This document shows, one piece after another, positions 19,929-28,190 of a DNA stretch of 28,506 nucleotides. Position numbers and translations under genes: made by a program. Below the pieces are notes generated by a model. That model saw only the letters and a list, made by a program, of their open reading frames with translations, made no database searches and was not told the origin of the DNA. Origin of the DNA: a virus; IMG/VR virus record IMGVR_UViG_3300020452_000006, positions 1-28,506 of that record; one strand, written 5' to 3'. Position 1 is the first letter of the stretch. Every line of letters starts with the position of its first letter.

Positions 19929-21335
19929 TTAAATTGTAGCCCTTCTTCTAATATTTGCTAATTGATTTTGACTATTAGTCATTTCATCTGTTACTACATA
20001 AGCTCTCATAGCTTCAGGTGCTTGACCTCCGCTTAATTGGAATGCTCCTGACATCATTTGAGGTGCAGGAGGTTGAGCAATAGCACCTGCTCCAGCTGAT
20101 CCACCGCTACTACCTGACACTGGTGTCTCATATATTTTTTTTAGATTAGCTAATCCTGCTGCAATTATAGCTGCACCTGAAACAAAACCTGCAATACCCC
20201 CCTGAGCAAAAGCCTTGTTAGCACCTGCATAAGTGTCAATTAATGCTCCTGCTGCTGCTAATTCTTTATTCTCCCCTGCTAACCCACTTAACGCTCCTGC
20301 TAGACTTGAAAATGCCTCTAATTGAGCATCTGCATTTTCTTGTGCGACTGCTTGTTGTTCTTTTTGTAAAGCTATGTTGTTTGTTAACTGTTCTGATTCA
20401 AACCCTGTTATTTGGGCTAACACTCCTTTCTTTTCATTTAACGCTTCTTGTAACTTAATTTGATTTTCTAAGTTGTTATTCTTATTTACATCTGCCTGAG
20501 CTGAAGCAATTTGAATATCTACCAGCTTGAGCATTTCTTTTTCTTGTTCTTTAAGAACTTCCCCTAGCTTATTATTTGCTGCTATTCTTTCTTCAAAAGT
20601 CTTACTCTCATCATCTCTTACCTGTCTTAGTTTTTCAGCTTGTCTATCATAATCTTCAATTAATCCTTGAACCTGAACTGCTGCTAATTCGCTTTGGTTC
20701 CTTAATTCCACTATTGCCTTTGCTCCTTTTAGTGTTTCTGTTGTATAGTCTTTAATTGCTCCTGCTGCTTTTGTTACAGTAGTGGTAATTTTATCTACAC
20801 TATTATCTACACCTGTTAATACATCTATACTTTCTTTTCCTGCTTCTTTTACGCTATTCCAAGCCTCTTCAAATTCACCTTTAAATAAATGTTTTAATGA
20901 TTTGCCTAAAAGACCAAAGGTGTCCATTAAACTTTCAAACCTTTCTATAAGATTTTCTTTAATAGCAGTTCCAAAATCTATTAGACTTTGTTTAGGATCT
21001 TCAAATATTGACTTAAAATAGTTTACAACAGTTCCTATATTAGCATCTAAAAAATTAAACAAATCATTAAATGCCATACTTAAAGCTTCCATTCCTGTGT
21101 TAAAGAAATCTAATACTTTTTGATTCTTACTAAACACCTCCATAAGTTTAGCAAATAAAGCTACTACAAGTCCTATCCCTGCTGCTTTAAGAGCTGTACC
21201 CATACCTTTAATAGCAGTTCCCATGCCTTTAAATCCTCCTGATGCTTTGTCGGTTGCTTTGTCTAATTTTTCTACATCTTTAGTAACCTCTCCTGTGTTA
21301 CTTTTAATTTCCATTTCTAAAACTTCTTTTGCCAT
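19929..21335 (-). CDS. Tape measure protein
   Basis: A 468-aa protein. An N-terminal coiled coil (VTKDVEKLDKATDKA) is followed by a Gly/Ala-rich hydrophobic stretch at about 36-66 (ALKAAGIGLVVALFAKLMEV), a long helical middle with EDYDRQAEKLRQVRDDESKT and EERIAANNKLGEVLKEQEKE, and a Gly/Ala/Ser-rich C-terminal region. This is the standard composition of tape measures, which set tail length and enter the host envelope. By the usual 0.15 nm per residue the tail would be near 70 nm, short for a siphovirus. It lies after the large tail genes instead of before them. Confidence 0.8.
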   Translation of the reverse strand: MAKEVLEMEIKSNTGEVTKDVEKLDKATDKASGGFKGMGTAIKGMGTALKAAGIGLVVALFAKLMEVFSKNQKVLDFFNTGMEALSMAFNDLFNFLDANIGTVVNYFKSIFEDPKQSLIDFGTAIKENLIERFESLMDTFGLLGKSLKHLFKGEFEEAWNSVKEAGKESIDVLTGVDNSVDKITTTVTKAAGAIKDYTTETLKGAKAIVELRNQSELAAVQVQGLIEDYDRQAEKLRQVRDDESKTFEERIAANNKLGEVLKEQEKEMLKLVDIQIASAQADVNKNNNLENQIKLQEALNEKKGVLAQITGFESEQLTNNIALQKEQQAVAQENADAQLEAFSSLAGALSGLAGENKELAAAGALIDTYAGANKAFAQGGIAGFVSGAAIIAAGLANLKKIYETPVSGSSGGSAGAGAIAQPPAPQMMSGAFQLSGGQAPEAMRAYVVTDEMTNSQNQLANIRRRATI

Positions 21336-21341
21336 ATCTTT

Positions 21342-22196
21342 TTATGTTAAGTCTACACTTGTTCTTATTTCGGTTATTCTAATAGTTGAAACCCATTCTA
21401 TTATCATATCTGCTGCCCCTGTTATTTGTTGCTTAAAGTCTGATCCTGACACTTGACTTTCAAGATCCCAACCTGTTGTAGTTCCACTTGCACTTATGGT
21501 TGTTATGCTTCTATCTATACTTAAAGAAGTCCTTGCATTTTTAACAACACCTCTTTCAACCCAAGATACATAATCCCCTTTATTCCCTGCTGCTACTCCT
21601 CCTGTTCTCATTGCCACTGTTTCACTTTGAAAGAAGAAGATACAATTGTTAGTTCCTGCTGGGGGTTGAAAATAACTATCTGTTACATTGTTTAAGTAAG
21701 CAAAAGCAGCTTCATCACCATCAGTTTGTCCTCCATATATAAAAGTAATATATTGTCTTTCTCCTAAGATAGATGTACTGTTATTACCTCCTAATACTAT
21801 TGAGTTATTAGTTATTGAGTTTCCTAAGTTTCCATAGACAAAAGTGTTGTTAACTCCATTAGATATTTCATTATTACTTCCTATTATAATGTTATTTCTT
21901 GAAAGACCTTTAACAGTATTACTTTCGCCCATTATATAGGTGTTATTAGTACCTGTTTCAGTTGTATTACCTACACCTTGAATGTTGTTGTTTTCATTTA
22001 ATAAATTTCTTTCTAAATTTGTGCTATATGTAAAAGCTGTACAAGTGCCTGATGCTTCATCATAAGTATATCCATACGCTTCACATTGTTGTTGGTTAGG
22101 TGTAACATTATTAGTGCCATCAGTAAATGTTACCAGTCCTAAAGCATTAACTGAAGCAGGTTTTATTGAATATCCGTTTAAATAAGGTATTGCCAT
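21342..22196 (-). CDS. Tail adhesin with YadA-head-like repeats
   Basis: A 284-aa protein. After an N-terminal domain with a Cys pair (QCEAYGYTYDEASGTCTAFT), residues about 65-145 contain repeated N-x-I-x-G-x-x-N units (NNIQGVGN, NTVKGLSRNNIIIGSNNEI, NNTFVYGNLGN, NSIVLGGN), as in left-handed beta-roll heads of trimeric adhesins. The C-terminal third is beta-rich. Probably a trimeric fibre or tip that touches the host surface. It is joined to the 903-aa tail gene by TAATG. Confidence 0.65.
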   Translation of the reverse strand: MAIPYLNGYSIKPASVNALGLVTFTDGTNNVTPNQQQCEAYGYTYDEASGTCTAFTYSTNLERNLLNENNNIQGVGNTTETGTNNTYIMGESNTVKGLSRNNIIIGSNNEISNGVNNTFVYGNLGNSITNNSIVLGGNNSTSILGERQYITFIYGGQTDGDEAAFAYLNNVTDSYFQPPAGTNNCIFFFQSETVAMRTGGVAAGNKGDYVSWVERGVVKNARTSLSIDRSITTISASGTTTGWDLESQVSGSDFKQQITGAADMIIEWVSTIRITEIRTSVDLT

Positions 22197-24907
22197 TATG
22201 GTATAAGTATAAATTCTACTGTTGCTAAATCGTTTGGCTTGTAATCTATCTTGTTAACTCTAAACTCTCTATTTTTAATAAATACAGTATCAAAGAATTT
22301 AAAGGTATTAATATCTCCTGCCGTTAGATTAACTTTTAAAGTCATTGTTCTTGTATCAGGATTGTATAACTCATTAAGATAAGGCAGCCAGTATGTATTA
22401 AATAAATTATTAACTGTTGGGTCGCCTATTGGTTGAATGAGCTGACAAATACCAAAATGAAAGTCATTAGTATCTGTTAAGGCAGGCGGTACTGTTGTTA
22501 TTGTTGGTATATCTGTCAAATGACTAAATTGTAAAAACTCATCTTCTGCTGCATCTCCTAAAGCACCATTTTGAGGGGGAACATAATAAGTACAACTGGT
22601 TAATGTTTGTACTCCAGTTGAACCATGATAGTTTCTATACATTATTCTAGGGCTGTTGTCAAACCCTTCAGAAGTTCCATCATCTGCATTGTGAGAGTAA
22701 ATACTAGGAACTATAAAGTCAGGAAATTGCGTATCTAAAGGTTTAGGCACAGTTGCAGCAAATGGCTCTGCTATTATTTCTTCTTCTCCTGTTAAAATTG
22801 TTGGCAAGTTATTAGAGCTTGTACTAGCATCAAAGATGTTACTTCCGTATAAATGATTCTCAACTTCAGATTTGTAAAAAGTAAAAGCCCAGTCATCATC
22901 ATCTTCTACAAATTTAAAGATGGTTTTTTTATTTAATTCTGTTAGTGGTGTTAGCTTAATTTCTTCAATGTCTATTTTGTCAGTCCAGTCTAATTTAGTT
23001 GAATCTGAGTTTTCTAAAAATATATCTTTATAAGGCTCTATGATAATATTATTAGGGTTGTCTTTATCAGGTACAGATACTAAGTTAAACATTGTCATTA
23101 TTCCTTTTAAAAATTCCCATTGTCCTAGTTCGCTTCTTAAAGTTTGCAATAAAATATTAGAAGTAATCGCAACAGTATTAACATTAAAAATAACTGATGA
23201 TGTTGGTGTAGCTCCACTTTCATACATCCTAACAGTGTTTGCACTAAGAGGATTGGATCTTTTAAATTGAGCTTGTAAAGTATCTCCTGTTAAAAGTGTT
23301 TGTGTAATGTTAAAGTTAAAGTCCTGATAACTTGTTGGAGATATTGTTAATGTTTGTGTAAATACAACTGAAGTGTTTTTAATCCATTGACATTCAACAG
23401 TTTGAGTTGCACTTGCTGATGTGTTTTCTATTCTATAAGAACCTGAAATATTATATTGCTCTCCATTTGTAGTAGCGGTAATTATGTCAGTAGATAAACT
23501 ATAATTAGGAGGTACTGAATTAGAGCCTATATTTTCTAACACTAAATCTGTAAATGAAGTGCCTGCATATACAGAAGCAGTTGAACTACCTATCTGAAAA
23601 GCCCATTGACCCCAGAAGTTGTTTATATTTGAAACAGTTGGCGATTGTGCATTTCCCCAATTAAAGTCCATAAATAACCTTTCAAAATCAGCAGTATCAA
23701 AGAATGTGCTAGTAAAAGAAAATGGTGTTGCAGCAAATATGTTTTGTATAATGTACTTAATAGATATAAAAGGTCTAAAAGCACTTTCTAAATTAGGCAA
23801 TACAGGAAAGCCTGTACTTGGATCATAAGAAAAAGAATGATTCCAGTCTACAAACGGGTATCTTAAAACTTCAGTTGTAGAAGCACCTGCTGTTCCTGCA
23901 AAAGTGCCTGTTGGTAATGGATTTGTTAATGCTAATGCACCTTGCCAACTATTTCTAATTTCAGTATATGTATATTGATGTGTCAGCTCTGAAAAATCTA
24001 AATCTGAAAAAGTCCTGTTTTCTAATAAGTCAGCTAAGGCAATAGCTTCAGAATACAGATTAACATTGTAACTTGTTTCTCCCTGTTTTTCTTGTATGTC
24101 TATTAGTCTTAGATAGCCCTGAAATAATATAAAACCATCTTGCTTTAATTCACATTGTGTTCTTACATAAGGATTAAACGCCAGTCCGCTTGTATCTCTT
24201 GTTACTTCAAATATATTATCAAAGATTTGATTGTTCCTTTTTGTTGCAGGTAAGTTAAATGCCTTAGAGTATGATTGTACTTGTTCTGCTACATTTTTAA
24301 AATCATCTACACTTAAAGTCAGAGGTATATCTTCATCTTCATAAAGGTCACAAATCACTTGTCCTGTGCCTAGATTATTTATAGCACCACTTGGGTTCTG
24401 AGATGCTTGTCTTATTGAAACGGATGACAAAGCACTTACAACAGAAGAATAAATAACTATTGTATTTGTAGTTGATGTGGCAGTAAATTGAAAACTATTA
24501 GTTCCTACAATTGAAACAGGAGTAGAACTTTGTTGAACAGTTCCTGAATACACATAGAAGGTTAAAGTGGAAAAGGAAACAGTTTCTATTACTACATCAT
24601 AAGTTTGTCCTACAACCAAATTAGATAACTTTTGCAATATCCCCTGTGATATAACAAACGAAACATCTCCACTTGTTTCAGTAGGGGGAGTTATACTAGG
24701 ACCAAACCTATACCAAGTGTTTACAATCATAGTAGCATTTAAAGCATTAATTGCTGATTGATAAGTTGGTGCAGCTAAAGATAAAGATGTGCTTGAAGTG
24801 TTTAAAGTGTTAAAATTAATTCCATCAACTACATGCTCTGTGCCTAATCCTGATAAGGAGTTTAAGCCATCATAACTCTGAGGATATAATATAAGTTGTA
24901 CACTCAT
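22196..24907 (-). CDS. Large tail (baseplate or tip) protein
   Basis: A 903-aa protein, the largest in the genome. Residues 60-170 look like a carbohydrate-binding jelly roll (NTWYRFGPSI, YDVVIETVSFSTLTFYVYSG). A conserved tail module begins near 185: CDLYEDEDIPLTLSVDDFKN, SYSKAFNLPATKRNN, and FILFQGYLRLIDIQ. I associate this module with distal tail proteins of Bacteroidota phages. A second beta-rich set (450-540) and a C-terminal hub-like part follow. It overlaps both neighbours by TAATG. Exact role (distal tail ring, hub or receptor-binding) cannot be separated by eye. Confidence 0.65.
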   Translation of the reverse strand: MSVQLILYPQSYDGLNSLSGLGTEHVVDGINFNTLNTSSTSLSLAAPTYQSAINALNATMIVNTWYRFGPSITPPTETSGDVSFVISQGILQKLSNLVVGQTYDVVIETVSFSTLTFYVYSGTVQQSSTPVSIVGTNSFQFTATSTTNTIVIYSSVVSALSSVSIRQASQNPSGAINNLGTGQVICDLYEDEDIPLTLSVDDFKNVAEQVQSYSKAFNLPATKRNNQIFDNIFEVTRDTSGLAFNPYVRTQCELKQDGFILFQGYLRLIDIQEKQGETSYNVNLYSEAIALADLLENRTFSDLDFSELTHQYTYTEIRNSWQGALALTNPLPTGTFAGTAGASTTEVLRYPFVDWNHSFSYDPSTGFPVLPNLESAFRPFISIKYIIQNIFAATPFSFTSTFFDTADFERLFMDFNWGNAQSPTVSNINNFWGQWAFQIGSSTASVYAGTSFTDLVLENIGSNSVPPNYSLSTDIITATTNGEQYNISGSYRIENTSASATQTVECQWIKNTSVVFTQTLTISPTSYQDFNFNITQTLLTGDTLQAQFKRSNPLSANTVRMYESGATPTSSVIFNVNTVAITSNILLQTLRSELGQWEFLKGIMTMFNLVSVPDKDNPNNIIIEPYKDIFLENSDSTKLDWTDKIDIEEIKLTPLTELNKKTIFKFVEDDDDWAFTFYKSEVENHLYGSNIFDASTSSNNLPTILTGEEEIIAEPFAATVPKPLDTQFPDFIVPSIYSHNADDGTSEGFDNSPRIMYRNYHGSTGVQTLTSCTYYVPPQNGALGDAAEDEFLQFSHLTDIPTITTVPPALTDTNDFHFGICQLIQPIGDPTVNNLFNTYWLPYLNELYNPDTRTMTLKVNLTAGDINTFKFFDTVFIKNREFRVNKIDYKPNDLATVEFILIP

Positions 24908-26340
24908 TAGATAGATTGTGTTCTTAGTGTTTTACTTTTCTCTATTTCAAAAGTGTACTGCATAAGTCTATCATTAGCAACTGTCTTTCTTGTAAAGCTA
25001 GAGGTTGTAAGTCTTACTGGTGTAACATAATTATTTAAAGAAGAAAATGAGGTGTCAGTTTGATAACCATCTAATTGATAAACTTCAGGACTATTAATTA
25101 ATTCTTCAAACATAACATTGTCATCTTCAGAAACAAAGTCAGTATTCATTGTGATCTTTTCAGTAGCATTCATTCTAAATGATTTCTTGCCACCTTTGTA
25201 ACTATCAGGTCTATAAAAACTTTCATTCCAAGTACCTTCTAGTTGCTGATAAGTTGTGCCTTGTGTTGATATGCTTCTTGCTGACTTCTTTGTGAAAGTG
25301 TAATAATCCCAAGCACCGAATTGATTAAGCCAACATAGTCTTATACTTTCAAAGTTTTTAGTATCAGGGCAATTAATATTAATTCTAAAAGGCTCTATTG
25401 TTGCATTTGATCCACTATCAACAGCACTAATTAAAATATGACCACCCTCTAATAAAGCAGCAGATGGTATGTTTGATGCTGCATAATTCTGTAAATTAGC
25501 AGGAAAGCATCCTAAAAATAAAATCATCTTGCCAGATTTTACACTCCAGTTATTATAAGCTCCTGTTACACTTTGTTTTGGAATGGTTACAGTGTTAATT
25601 ATTACCCCATTTGAACCATAGTAATTAATAATAAAACTATGCACCAGAGTTGATGTAGCATAACTAGGTTGTAAAAAAGCCACTGTTCCGTAATCATTAT
25701 AATTTGCATATTGCACCATTGGAGCATTAGTTAAAAATCTTCTTGAACTATTAGCAGGAGTAACACCTAAAGTAGCAAATCCAAAATCATTTTGAAACTC
25801 ACTTATTATGTCTGTATATTTTACATAACCATTGAAAATAGTATATTCTACTGAATTTACATCCGTTCCATCTTGCCTAGCCACTACATTAGGGTCAGAC
25901 ACTCCATTGTGAGTAGCACCTAGATATTCTACATAAAATTTAAGCACCATAAATTTAACACAATTTGTAGATCTTGAAAATTTATCTACTAGATGAATAG
26001 GATAGGTATTCTCGTTTACATAAGTGCTTTTGTATTGAGGCCCTGTAATTCCTGTATTGTCTGTGCTTGTTCTATTGTCTGCTTTAACATAATTTTCAAT
26101 TACATTTCTTAAATCAAACATACCGACTCCTGCGTTGTTTGGTGTAGTTTTAAATGTGCCTTTTAAATGAGTGTTAGTGGCAGGATTAGGCATTGTAGTA
26201 CCTATATGAACCTCAACACAAAACTTAACCTTAGTTTCATTTGCTACTGCTAATTGGTTAGATGCTACAAATATTATATCCTGCCCTACTGGCAAAATAG
26301 TGTATAATGGTTTTTGCTCTATTACTGTTACTGCTGCCAT
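24907..26340 (-). CDS. Tail structural protein, 477 aa
   Basis: A beta-rich protein with AAVTVIEQKPLYTILPVGQD at the start and a conserved-looking segment (about 330-355) FESIRLCWLNQFGAWDYYTF. This recalls tail proteins that occur next to the 903-aa type in flavobacterial phages. There are no enzymatic motifs. It precedes the 903-aa gene with a TAATG overlap and follows the neck gene by 1 nt. Probably part of the tail tip or baseplate. Confidence 0.6.
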   Translation of the reverse strand: MAAVTVIEQKPLYTILPVGQDIIFVASNQLAVANETKVKFCVEVHIGTTMPNPATNTHLKGTFKTTPNNAGVGMFDLRNVIENYVKADNRTSTDNTGITGPQYKSTYVNENTYPIHLVDKFSRSTNCVKFMVLKFYVEYLGATHNGVSDPNVVARQDGTDVNSVEYTIFNGYVKYTDIISEFQNDFGFATLGVTPANSSRRFLTNAPMVQYANYNDYGTVAFLQPSYATSTLVHSFIINYYGSNGVIINTVTIPKQSVTGAYNNWSVKSGKMILFLGCFPANLQNYAASNIPSAALLEGGHILISAVDSGSNATIEPFRININCPDTKNFESIRLCWLNQFGAWDYYTFTKKSARSISTQGTTYQQLEGTWNESFYRPDSYKGGKKSFRMNATEKITMNTDFVSEDDNVMFEELINSPEVYQLDGYQTDTSFSSLNNYVTPVRLTTSSFTRKTVANDRLMQYTFEIEKSKTLRTQSI

Positions 26341-26341
26341 A

Positions 26342-26887
26342 TTATTTTGTTTTTGTAAATGTTGTTATATATAACTGCACATCTTTTTTAAATTCTTTTA
26401 AAATGTTTTTGCCAAGATCTTTATAAGCGTTTCCAAAAGGTGTTTGAAAGAAGCTAAGACTTGGGATTCCTTTTATTTTTATTTTTCTACTTATTAAATA
26501 TGCTAAGTTTGAAACAAATCTGCCAGTGTTTTTATCTCTTCCTCTGCCTAGCCCTTTTGGCTTTATACCTTTTTTCTTTATCCATTTAGATAGTATATCA
26601 ATAGGAGGACCTTTAGTTGTGTAACTATAAGGGCTTGATTCATTTTTGCCTTTGTAGTTTAAAAAACTTCTTTTCTTTTTGTTTCCTGATACACCTTTGT
26701 CTAAAAAAGTACCATAGTCTGCCATGTAAAATTTAACACTATAACCATTGGCATCCGTACTGACCACTGCTCTTATAGAATCACCTAAAGCCGTATTACC
26801 TTTATCTGATTTTAATATGCCTTTAGATTCTTTTACAACTTGCGCTGCAAAACTGTTTAAATAATTTTCTAAACTACGAGTATTCAT
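26342..26887 (-). CDS. Neck protein, HK97 gp10-like, probable
   Basis: A 181-aa basic protein: an N-terminal helix LENYLNSFAAQVVKESKGIL, then YSVKFYMADYGTFLDKGVSG and YTTKGPPIDILSKWIKKKG, and a C-terminal helix. The YGxFLDKGVSG segment with a following basic loop is typical of gp10-like tail-completion proteins that join connector and tail. It overlaps the upstream gene by TAATG. Confidence 0.6.
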   Translation of the reverse strand: MNTRSLENYLNSFAAQVVKESKGILKSDKGNTALGDSIRAVVSTDANGYSVKFYMADYGTFLDKGVSGNKKKRSFLNYKGKNESSPYSYTTKGPPIDILSKWIKKKGIKPKGLGRGRDKNTGRFVSNLAYLISRKIKIKGIPSLSFFQTPFGNAYKDLGKNILKEFKKDVQLYITTFTKTK

Positions 26888-27333
26888 TAAACAAGCCCTA
26901 CAAATAATTCTACCTGAGCATCTGCTGCCTTAGGGCTTACTTGTAAAGATGCTAAGTCCTCTAAAGTTCCAAATGCTGGAGATGTATCTGTTTCTCCAAT
27001 AGCCACTTCTTCTCCTATGCTAAGGATGTGAGAGTTCCCCCCAGTTAATGTTACTTGATAGTTTGTTGCGGTTGTTACTATTGCTAACTCTATACTGTTA
27101 GTAGTGTCTAAGTTTGTAACTCTAACATATCTTACATTCTCAACATCTATTGCACCTGCTGATGTGTGAGGAGTTGTTGCAAAGGTTGCTATTGTAGTTA
27201 CATTACCATTAATACAAGTTACTATTCTTTCCATTACATTATTGATACCCGTAGTGGTTACTGAGTTACTTGAACCTCTAACTGCTCCATTTAAAGTTAC
27301 TGATTCACTTATTGTTGTTACTAAATCTGCCAT
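26887..27333 (-). CDS. Hypothetical virion protein, 148 aa
   Basis: Not recognised by name. Thr/Val/Asn-rich and beta-rich throughout (MADLVTTISESVTLNGAVRG; VRYVRVTNLDTTNSIELAIV), consistent with a small virion shell, collar or tail protein. It is encoded between two putative neck proteins. No helical or enzymatic motif is present. Confidence 0.6.
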   Translation of the reverse strand: MADLVTTISESVTLNGAVRGSSNSVTTTGINNVMERIVTCINGNVTTIATFATTPHTSAGAIDVENVRYVRVTNLDTTNSIELAIVTTATNYQVTLTGGNSHILSIGEEVAIGETDTSPAFGTLEDLASLQVSPKAADAQVELFVGLV

Positions 27334-27335
27334 GT

Positions 27336-27401
27336 TTATAATTTTATTGTTATTTTAAAAAATCCTATTTCTATTGTATATCTTCCTATCTTAAATTTCA
27401 T
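27336..27401 (-). CDS. 21-codon microORF in the neck region
   Basis: The ATG at 27401 overlaps the stop of the preceding gene as TAATG, and the TAA at 27338-27336 ends 2 nt before the next ATG at 27333. The frame fills the gap exactly. The peptide (MKFKIGRYTIEIG, then FFKITIKL) is basic with alternating hydrophobic residues, as for a beta hairpin. It may be a real small protein or serve to hand ribosomes to the next gene. Confidence 0.45.
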   Translation of the reverse strand: MKFKIGRYTIEIGFFKITIKL

Positions 27402-27949
27402 TAGTACCCTGCACCTGCATCTGTTACAGGTATTTCACAAGTATCAAAGTCATTCATTACTCTAACACCTATTGTAAATGTCCAACCGCATAAAAGATTG
27501 TCAAACCTTTCTTGGAATGGCTCTATTGTAAATTGATCTTGCGTAAAGTATAGCGGCTCGTTTATATCATTTACTCCTGCCTGTGATTGTCTTGAGCTGT
27601 GTCTTAACATACCTATAAAGTCAGTACATATTTCTAAAGTCTGATTCCATACTTGCTGTTCATTGTTCTTAGGGTCTAATAGTTTCGTTAATTGTTTAGC
27701 TTGATATGTTTGCCAATTATCCTTTTCAGAAACAAGATCACAAATAAACAGCTGAAATGAGTAGACAAGTTCTGAATCTCCTGTTGTTACTGATGTTGGA
27801 TTAATATGTAGTAGCGGCATCTTCTCCATCTTTTCAAGATTGATGTCATAAATATCTCCAACTGATACTGTTGAGATTTGCTCATGATACTCCCCAAGTC
27901 TACAAAGAGTATCTATTACATTGTTATAAGTCTTATTGCTTACTGCCAT
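27401..27949 (-). CDS. Tail terminator or neck protein, probable
   Basis: A 182-aa protein: an N-terminal helix (VIDTLCRLGEYHEQISTVSV), then beta strands with DINLEKMEKMPLLHINPTSV, YSFQLFICDLVSEKDNW, and a C-terminal FDNLLCGWTFTIGVRVMND. Order and size suit the hexameric tail terminator or a related neck factor. Its ATG lies inside the last codons of the frameshifted chaperone extension. Confidence 0.5.
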   Translation of the reverse strand: MAVSNKTYNNVIDTLCRLGEYHEQISTVSVGDIYDINLEKMEKMPLLHINPTSVTTGDSELVYSFQLFICDLVSEKDNWQTYQAKQLTKLLDPKNNEQQVWNQTLEICTDFIGMLRHSSRQSQAGVNDINEPLYFTQDQFTIEPFQERFDNLLCGWTFTIGVRVMNDFDTCEIPVTDAGAGY

Positions 27950-28190
27950 GTTTTACTTTATTTTGTGATTCTAAATCTGTTTCATAACTTAACCAAGTAA
28001 ATGCTTCTAATAGATTAAGTTTAGTTATTTGTTCTAGCTTTGAAATATCTGCATTGCACAATCTATAAAATATTCCAAAGTACCCCCACTTCTCTGCAAA
28101 AGATTCTGATGCTATTGCATCTTCATTTCCTTCAGCCGATCCATCAAATATAATGGCAAAGTCAGCGACAATTCTTTGCCTAAATGATAA
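27933..28190 (-). CDS. Frameshifted T domain of the tail assembly chaperone
   Basis: A frame of 85 codons plus stop that has no usable start of its own and is entered by a -1 shift at the slippery site 28196-28190. It reads from LSFRQRIVADFAIIFDG to the TAA at 27935-27933 and contains FAEKWGYFGIFYRLCNAD and ITKLNLLEAFTWLSYETD, a pattern I associate with the second chaperone gene of flavobacterial phages. The shifted product joins the first 174 codons of the 199-codon gene to this part, giving about 259 aa, the equivalent of lambda gpGT, which binds the tape measure. Its end overlaps the next gene by 17 bp. Confidence 0.7.
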   Translation of the reverse strand, partial: LSFRQRIVADFAIIFDGSAEGNEDAIASESFAEKWGYFGIFYRLCNADISKLEQITKLNLLEAFTWLSYETDLESQNKVKHGSKQ

